Origin: Strigomonas culicis
Taxonomy: Eukaryota; Euglenozoa; Kinetoplastea; Trypanosomatida; Trypanosomatidae
Assembly (NCBI GenBank): GCA_000482145.1
Contig: AUXH01000077.1
Coordinates: 1-46,758, forward strand
Direction: 5' to 3'
Length of the DNA stretch: 46,758 bases
This document shows, piece after piece, positions 41,999 through 46,758 of the stretch (its first letter is position 1; each line of letters opens with the position of its first letter). A program made the translations under genes and the position numbers. Under the pieces are notes generated by a model. The model had not been told where the DNA came from. It worked only from the letters and a program-made list of their open reading frames with translations, and ran no database searches.

Positions 41999-44620
41999 AT
42001 GTTCAGACGAGTGCCTCGTGCGGGAGCGTGTCCGAAAGGTGCGCATCTCTTCAGCACCACGGCGCTGCGGCTTCACATTCAAAACAGGGACCAGATGCTG
42101 TCCACACACGGCGCGGGCTACGTCCAGCACAAGCACATGGCGCAGTTCTCCTCCGACAGTGTGCCCAGTTTCATGGCGCGGAACATTTCCAAGGCGGCCG
42201 CGGCGCCGGACCTCCACCGGACCAAAGTGGAGATGGGCCTCGGCACCAGTGACAAGGACCCGTACTTCCGCACGCTGCCCAACATGGAGTCCGCGGCGCC
42301 CGAGAGCTCCGTGCTGCAGGCGGCGGCCGTGACGGCACCGACGCTCGACGAGCTGCAGTCGCTGGGCGCGCGGTGGGGCTCGATGGGCTACTGGCTGGGG
42401 GACCAGCACCCGCGCCTCCCGCACTTTCTGCGCTCCCTCCTGGTGGAGGGGGCGCTGCCTGTGTCGGCGACGGCCGAGGCACTGGTGCGCGACTTCGTCG
42501 CGAAGGGCATCCCCGCCGCGATGGAGGGCCGGCCGCCGGAGGACCGGGCGCAGCTGGAGGGGCTGTGGCAGCGGGCGGTGCAGCAGTACGGCGCGCTCAG
42601 CGGCAAGCACGTCTTCGACCGCGCCGCCTTCGAGGCGGCGCTGAGTGCGCTCCACGCGGCGTCACTGCAGGGCATGCGCGCGGTCGCGCCGCAGGAGGAG
42701 GTGGAGCTCGCGCTGGAGGTGCTGCGGCGCACGGTGGTGCTGCGGCGCAACGCCTTCATCGAGCAGACGCTGCTGCCCGTCGTCGCGCAGGGGCCCTACC
42801 TCGGCTTCGGCGACGCCGTGTGGCGCGTCTTCCTGGAGGCGGCCGAGAAGCACAAGGGGGAGGTCTTTGCCAAGCCGGGCAACGAGCTCGTCGGGTTTGC
42901 GTGGGAGGCGGTGATGCTGGAGGACGAGCTGCGCCTGCCGGAGGTGACGGCGCCGGTCGCGCTGTACCTCACGCTGCTGGCCGTGGCGCTCAGCAGGGAC
43001 CTCGCGCCGGAGGCGCTGCGGGAGCGGTCGCGCTTTTTAGACGACGGCGTCAGCGCCGCCGTGGCGCGGGCGACCGCCTCGCCGTTTCTCCTCGTGAACC
43101 CCATCGTGAAGCGCCGGTTCGTGCAGACGGAGCTGCGCCGGCTGCTGGCCACCGGCAGCGGCGCCGGCCAGCTCGCCAAGGCGCTGCACGCGGCCGGCCA
43201 CCACGAGCTCAGCCGCGAGGCGTCGCTGTGCGAGTCGATCCACAGCGTGCAGCACATGCACGAGGCGGAGGTGGAGGGCGTCGTCGGCCACTTCGAGAAC
43301 ACGGCGGAGGTGAAGTGGCTGCTGACCGCGCTGCTCAACATGAAGGACGACAAGGTACACACCGTCGTGTCGCAGACGTTCGGCACCCGGGTCGGCGCGA
43401 GCGTCGACTGGGACAAGGTGATGGGCGCGGTGGACTGGCCAAGCCACTGGCGGCGCCTCGCCACCACGCTCCTCTCGAACAACGCCGTGCTGGCCGCGAT
43501 GCAGACCGTCATTAGCAACGCCATCAACGCGAAGGGCGTCACGCACAAGCTCCTTTCCGCGGAGTACGCGGAGGCGCTCCACCGGATCCAGCAGGCGCGG
43601 AAGGAGCGCGAGGTGGCCAACCGGGAGAAGGTGGAGCACATCGTCTCGGAGCTCTCCTCCTTCGGCGCGGCGGACAAGACGCTCGACATGCTGCTGGCGC
43701 TCGGCGTCGACGTGGCGGCGCTGAGGGACGAGGCGGACGCGATTCGCGCGCAGCAGCTGACGCCCCGCTACACGGTGGAGCCGGAGGTGCTGCAGCTCGT
43801 GCGGGGCGCGGTCGGCGCCCGCCACGCCGCCTGGGTCCAGGCGGGCGTCATGCGCACGCCGGCGGACGCGAAGCAGCCACCGCCGCTCGCGGCGCTGGAG
43901 GAGATGATGCGCATCTTTGTCCGACTGACGTACGTGCCGCACACGGGTGCCGCCGCGATCGCGCAGCACACGCGCCGCCGCATCGGTGCGATCGGCACGA
44001 AGCCCTACCAGTACAACGTCCCGGTAGAGCTGGGCTTCATGGAGCAGTACGACAACCTGCAGTACAAGCGGTACGACTGGCAGGGGTGGTACCAGCGCAT
44101 GGTCGACGTGCACAACCGCAACGTCTCCATTCGCTGCCGGCTGGACGATCTGAAGCGCCTCGATAGCACCGGCGCGCCGTTCGTTGACCTGCAGACGGAG
44201 CGCCGCCTGCGCATCATCAGCGGCGATCGCGTCGGCATGGGTGTGCTCAAGCTGGACAGCGACAAGTACGAGGACCAGAAGGACAACATCACGCACGGGA
44301 CGACGAAGCTGTCGGAGATCTTTGCGGAGTCGCGCAAGGCGCAGCTCGGGCCCGAGTACTGGCCGTCCGTCGAGGTGAAGGTGCGGCGGCCCAGCGGCCA
44401 GAGCCAGGCGTACTACTCCATCATGGACAACGAACGCATCGAGAAGACCAGCCAGGAGCTCTACAAGAAGTACAAGGATGCCAAGAAGCGTAGTCTGTTC
44501 GTGACGCCGATGGACATGTGGCTGGAGGTGAAGGGCATGCAGGTGCGCAAGACGACAGAGAATCAGGACAAGGAAGGTTATTCAGTGGACATGATTGACG
44601 CGATGAGTGACCCAAAGTGA
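41999..44620 (+). CDS. Large protein with predicted mitochondrial presequence, unrecognised
   Basis: 873 residues. The N-terminus MFRRVPRAGACPKGAHLF is Arg-rich, lacks acids and can form an amphipathic helix, typical of a mitochondrial presequence. The body is largely alpha-helical (for example LALEVLRRTVVLRRNAFIEQ and ALYLTLLAVALSRDLAPEAL, the latter too polar in context for a confident membrane span). The C-terminal ~200 residues are basic and aromatic (YNVPVELGFMEQYDNLQYK, KRYDWQGWYQRMV), a look common in kinetoplastid mitoribosomal or RNA-associated proteins. No pentatricopeptide repeat or catalytic signature was found. A mitoribosome subunit or assembly factor is a guess. The start is the first ATG after the acceptor at 41979-41980. 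Confidence 0.82.
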   Translation: MFRRVPRAGACPKGAHLFSTTALRLHIQNRDQMLSTHGAGYVQHKHMAQFSSDSVPSFMARNISKAAAAPDLHRTKVEMGLGTSDKDPYFRTLPNMESAAPESSVLQAAAVTAPTLDELQSLGARWGSMGYWLGDQHPRLPHFLRSLLVEGALPVSATAEALVRDFVAKGIPAAMEGRPPEDRAQLEGLWQRAVQQYGALSGKHVFDRAAFEAALSALHAASLQGMRAVAPQEEVELALEVLRRTVVLRRNAFIEQTLLPVVAQGPYLGFGDAVWRVFLEAAEKHKGEVFAKPGNELVGFAWEAVMLEDELRLPEVTAPVALYLTLLAVALSRDLAPEALRERSRFLDDGVSAAVARATASPFLLVNPIVKRRFVQTELRRLLATGSGAGQLAKALHAAGHHELSREASLCESIHSVQHMHEAEVEGVVGHFENTAEVKWLLTALLNMKDDKVHTVVSQTFGTRVGASVDWDKVMGAVDWPSHWRRLATTLLSNNAVLAAMQTVISNAINAKGVTHKLLSAEYAEALHRIQQARKEREVANREKVEHIVSELSSFGAADKTLDMLLALGVDVAALRDEADAIRAQQLTPRYTVEPEVLQLVRGAVGARHAAWVQAGVMRTPADAKQPPPLAALEEMMRIFVRLTYVPHTGAAAIAQHTRRRIGAIGTKPYQYNVPVELGFMEQYDNLQYKRYDWQGWYQRMVDVHNRNVSIRCRLDDLKRLDSTGAPFVDLQTERRLRIISGDRVGMGVLKLDSDKYEDQKDNITHGTTKLSEIFAESRKAQLGPEYWPSVEVKVRRPSGQSQAYYSIMDNERIEKTSQELYKKYKDAKKRSLFVTPMDMWLEVKGMQVRKTTENQDKEGYSVDMIDAMSDPK

Positions 44621-44993
44621 TCACATACGCATACATAAACCGGTATCCATTTTGATGGCGGCACTTGTACCAGTGTGTGCAATGTTTTGTAGAACAAGTA
44701 CGTTCTTAAACACACACACACACATTCAGTACTCTACTGTTCTCCCTTTTCCTTTTTCACGGACCCCTCTTTGGATACATATTTTTTTTTATGTCGTATG
44801 TCATGAGTAGTGCTCTCCTTTTTATGAAAGATGATTGTTATATTAATTTCATTTTAGCATCTAATTACATTATTCACCCCCTGTCAGAAGTTTGCATGCA
44901 GATGTGCATGTATTGAAACACCTAAACGAGCCAAAAAAAAAAATGCATGTAATGGTCAGACCTCTCTACGGTCTCCACTTCTTTTGTTTTCCG

Positions 44994-45026
<33 letters not shown>

Positions 45027-45246
45027 TTGTACAACTTGTGTGGCATTAGTTACGCTTTTCTTTTTTCCTTTTGTACACGTGCCCTTCTTACTTCTACACC
45101 TTTGATTCTCCACAAACCTATACCGAAAGCCAGCTCACTTGAGTGAAATAAGTAGACTTTGCTCGATAGTGTCACTCTTCTTTTTTTTTTCCTTTTGTCT
45201 CTTCTTCTTCATTTTATAGATACGCACTGAACCGTGCCGCGACCCC
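44621..45246 (+). promoter_or_regulatory. Intergenic spacer with kinesin splice acceptor
   Basis: AT-rich. An ACACACACACACAC run lies near 44710-44723 and a small hairpin CATGCA-GATG-TGCATG at 44895-44910. A strong T/C tract at 45165-45210 is followed by AG at 45218-45219, leaving a 27-base leader before the kinesin ATG at 45247. No gene seen. Confidence 0.65.
44995..45023 (+). repeat. (TG)14 microsatellite
   Basis: 29 bases of uninterrupted TG in the spacer upstream of the kinesin gene, opposite in orientation to the CA tracts near 34.7 kb. Confidence 0.92.
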
Positions 45247-46758
45247 ATGTCCAGCATTAAGGTTGCCGTTCGGTGTCGTCCGCTGTTTGAGCAGGAGCGG
45301 CCGGCGACGGGCCTCGACATCCAGTCGCGGCGCATTCTGTTAGACGCGAAGACCTACGACCCGGACTACACGTTCAGCCCTTCCGCGAACCAAGACGACC
45401 TCTTCCAGGCGTGTGCGCCGATCCTCCAGTGTGTCAAGGACGGCCTCAACGGCACGATCATGGTGTACGGGCAGACGGGCACGGGCAAGACGTACACGAT
45501 GTTGGGCAAGGACGGGGCGGACGACGGGCTGGTGCACAAGGTCATCGCGCACATGCTGGAGCACGTGCAGCAGAAAACGATGGACGGCGCCCAGTGCGCC
45601 CTCACACTGTCCATGGTTGAAATCTACAACGAGAAGCTGACCGACATGCTCAGCGAGACGGGGGACGAGGAGGTCACGCTGATTGGCGGCTTCCCGCGCT
45701 TCACGAACAAGGTCACGCTGGCGCGGCTGAACGACGCGAAGGAGGCCGTCACGCGCGGCCTCGCGTGGCGCCACACGGCCGCCACGATGATGAACGAACG
45801 GAGCAGCCGCTCGCACGTGGTGTTCATCGTCGACCTCGAGGAGTGCAACGCCTTCACGGAGCAGACGGACGTGGCCCACCTGTTTCTCGTCGACCTCGCC
45901 GGCTCCGAGAGCCTCAAGAAGTCGCAGGCCGTCGGCGCCACCGCGAACGAGGCGGGCAAGATCAACAAGTCCCTCCTCGCCCTCAAGAGCGTTTTCCTGG
46001 CGCTCTCCAACACGAACGAGGCGACGCGCCCCGCGCACGTGCCGTACCGCGACAGCAAACTGACAGAGCTGCTGCAGGACTCCATCGGGGGGACGGCGCG
46101 CACCCTCATGATCGCGTGCATCTCGTCGGTCGGGCGCGACATTGAGGAGACCAAGTCGACGCTCATGTACGCCGTGAAGGCGCGCAGCATTCGCAACGCG
46201 GCGAACACGGAAAAGGAGAAGATCCTGATCCGCCTCCGCTCCGTGGAGGTGGAGAACCAGAAGCTGCGCAACCGGCTGCAGGAGCGCGTCAACGAGCGCG
46301 GCGGCTACTACATCACCAAGGAGGAGCACGACCTCTACCAGGTGACGGAGCTGGAGGCGCGCGAGCTCAGGGAGAGCATTGATCAGCTCGTCAAGGATCG
46401 GCAGAACAGCGATGCGAAGCAGCACATTTCGGAGTCCCACACGAAGATCCTGCAGGGTCTCGTGCAGGACAAGGAGACGGAGCTGCAGCAGTTCAAGCAG
46501 CTCTACGAGGAGGCGCTGCTGCGCTTCGAGAGCCAGTCCGTGCTGCTGCAGCGGACGGTGCACACGGCCGTCGCGGAGGCCCGCACGGCGGCCCAACTCT
46601 CCGCGCAGGATCGCTTTGACACGCTGGACAAGTGGCGGTCGCAGGTGATGAACATGGTAGACGGCATCCCCCCCCGCGCGCGGACGCCGCCGGGCGCCCC
46701 GGCGAGCGCCCCCGACACGAGCGCGCTGGCCAGCGGCGGGCCGGAGCGCTCGCCGTCC
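45247..46758 (+). CDS. Kinesin with N-terminal motor (3' partial)
   Basis: 504 residues are visible and the frame is still open at the right edge. The motor domain is at the very N-terminus: IKVAVRCRPL (4-13), P-loop GQTGTGKT (75-82), switch I NERSSRSH (183-190), switch II DLAGSE (216-221), and the microtubule-binding YRDSKLTELLQDSIGG (267-282). All nucleotide-binding motifs are intact, so ATPase and motor activity are expected. The motor ends near 320 and is followed by a charged coiled-coil neck and stalk (about 325-475), then a Pro/Ala-rich segment. The motor is compact, with short loops before the P-loop. Family cannot be assigned from the visible part; intraflagellar or cytoskeletal transport is possible. 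The start follows a clear splice acceptor. Confidence 0.93.
   Translation, partial: MSSIKVAVRCRPLFEQERPATGLDIQSRRILLDAKTYDPDYTFSPSANQDDLFQACAPILQCVKDGLNGTIMVYGQTGTGKTYTMLGKDGADDGLVHKVIAHMLEHVQQKTMDGAQCALTLSMVEIYNEKLTDMLSETGDEEVTLIGGFPRFTNKVTLARLNDAKEAVTRGLAWRHTAATMMNERSSRSHVVFIVDLEECNAFTEQTDVAHLFLVDLAGSESLKKSQAVGATANEAGKINKSLLALKSVFLALSNTNEATRPAHVPYRDSKLTELLQDSIGGTARTLMIACISSVGRDIEETKSTLMYAVKARSIRNAANTEKEKILIRLRSVEVENQKLRNRLQERVNERGGYYITKEEHDLYQVTELEARELRESIDQLVKDRQNSDAKQHISESHTKILQGLVQDKETELQQFKQLYEEALLRFESQSVLLQRTVHTAVAEARTAAQLSAQDRFDTLDKWRSQVMNMVDGIPPRARTPPGAPASAPDTSALASGGPERSPS

Noticed and set aside
45340..46596. Antisense frame of 418 codons over the kinesin
   Set aside because: The + strand encodes an intact kinesin motor with all nucleotide-binding motifs.

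Overview
The window is nuclear DNA of a trypanosomatid (Kinetoplastea). All twelve protein genes lie on the + strand as intron-free, GC-rich reading frames. They are separated by AT-rich spacers of about 0.3-1.2 kb carrying long polypyrimidine tracts followed by AG, the signature of spliced-leader trans-splicing inside a polycistronic unit. No tRNA, rRNA, transposon, CRISPR array or strand switch was seen. Gene content (calpain-like proteins with GM6-type repeats, flagellar proteins, a CRK-type kinase) fits this group. The order resembles what I recall of Leishmania chromosome 27, but I could not check that. Genus is left open; the very AT-rich spacers look unlike typical Leishmania.

Layout. 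1-1887: 3' end of a calpain-like gene that starts outside the window. 3099-21524: a 6141-residue protein with two tandem calpain-like units, about 64 GM6-type repeats of about 66 residues, and a third calpain-like unit that is a close paralogue of the protein encoded at 1-1887. All calpain cores have altered active sites. Downstream come RSPH3 (22625-23662), an unrecognised protein (24369-25937), a protein with a Plus3-like segment (26260-28575), a CDK-family kinase (29190-30161), a RING-PHD protein (30632-32113), a SMU1-like LisH/WD40 protein (32529-34385), DNAAF3 (34859-36547), an unrecognised FxP-motif protein (37157-39640), a coiled-coil protein (40130-41488), a probably mitochondrial protein (41999-44620) and an N-terminal-motor kinesin cut by the right edge (45247-46758).

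Functional picture. Several genes serve the flagellum and cytoskeleton: GM6/calpain-like proteins (flagellum attachment zone or subpellicular cytoskeleton in relatives), RSPH3 (radial spoke), DNAAF3 (dynein pre-assembly), the kinesin, and perhaps the FxP and coiled-coil proteins. Trypanosomatid transcription units are not operons, so adjacency need not mean co-function. Control is expected mainly after transcription, and the spacers hold several hairpins that could act there.

Start choices. For four genes the longest reading frame runs upstream through a polypyrimidine tract or probable 5' UTR. I chose the first in-frame ATG after the likely splice acceptor (22625, 26260, 30632, 40130). For the kinase I chose the first ATG (29190).
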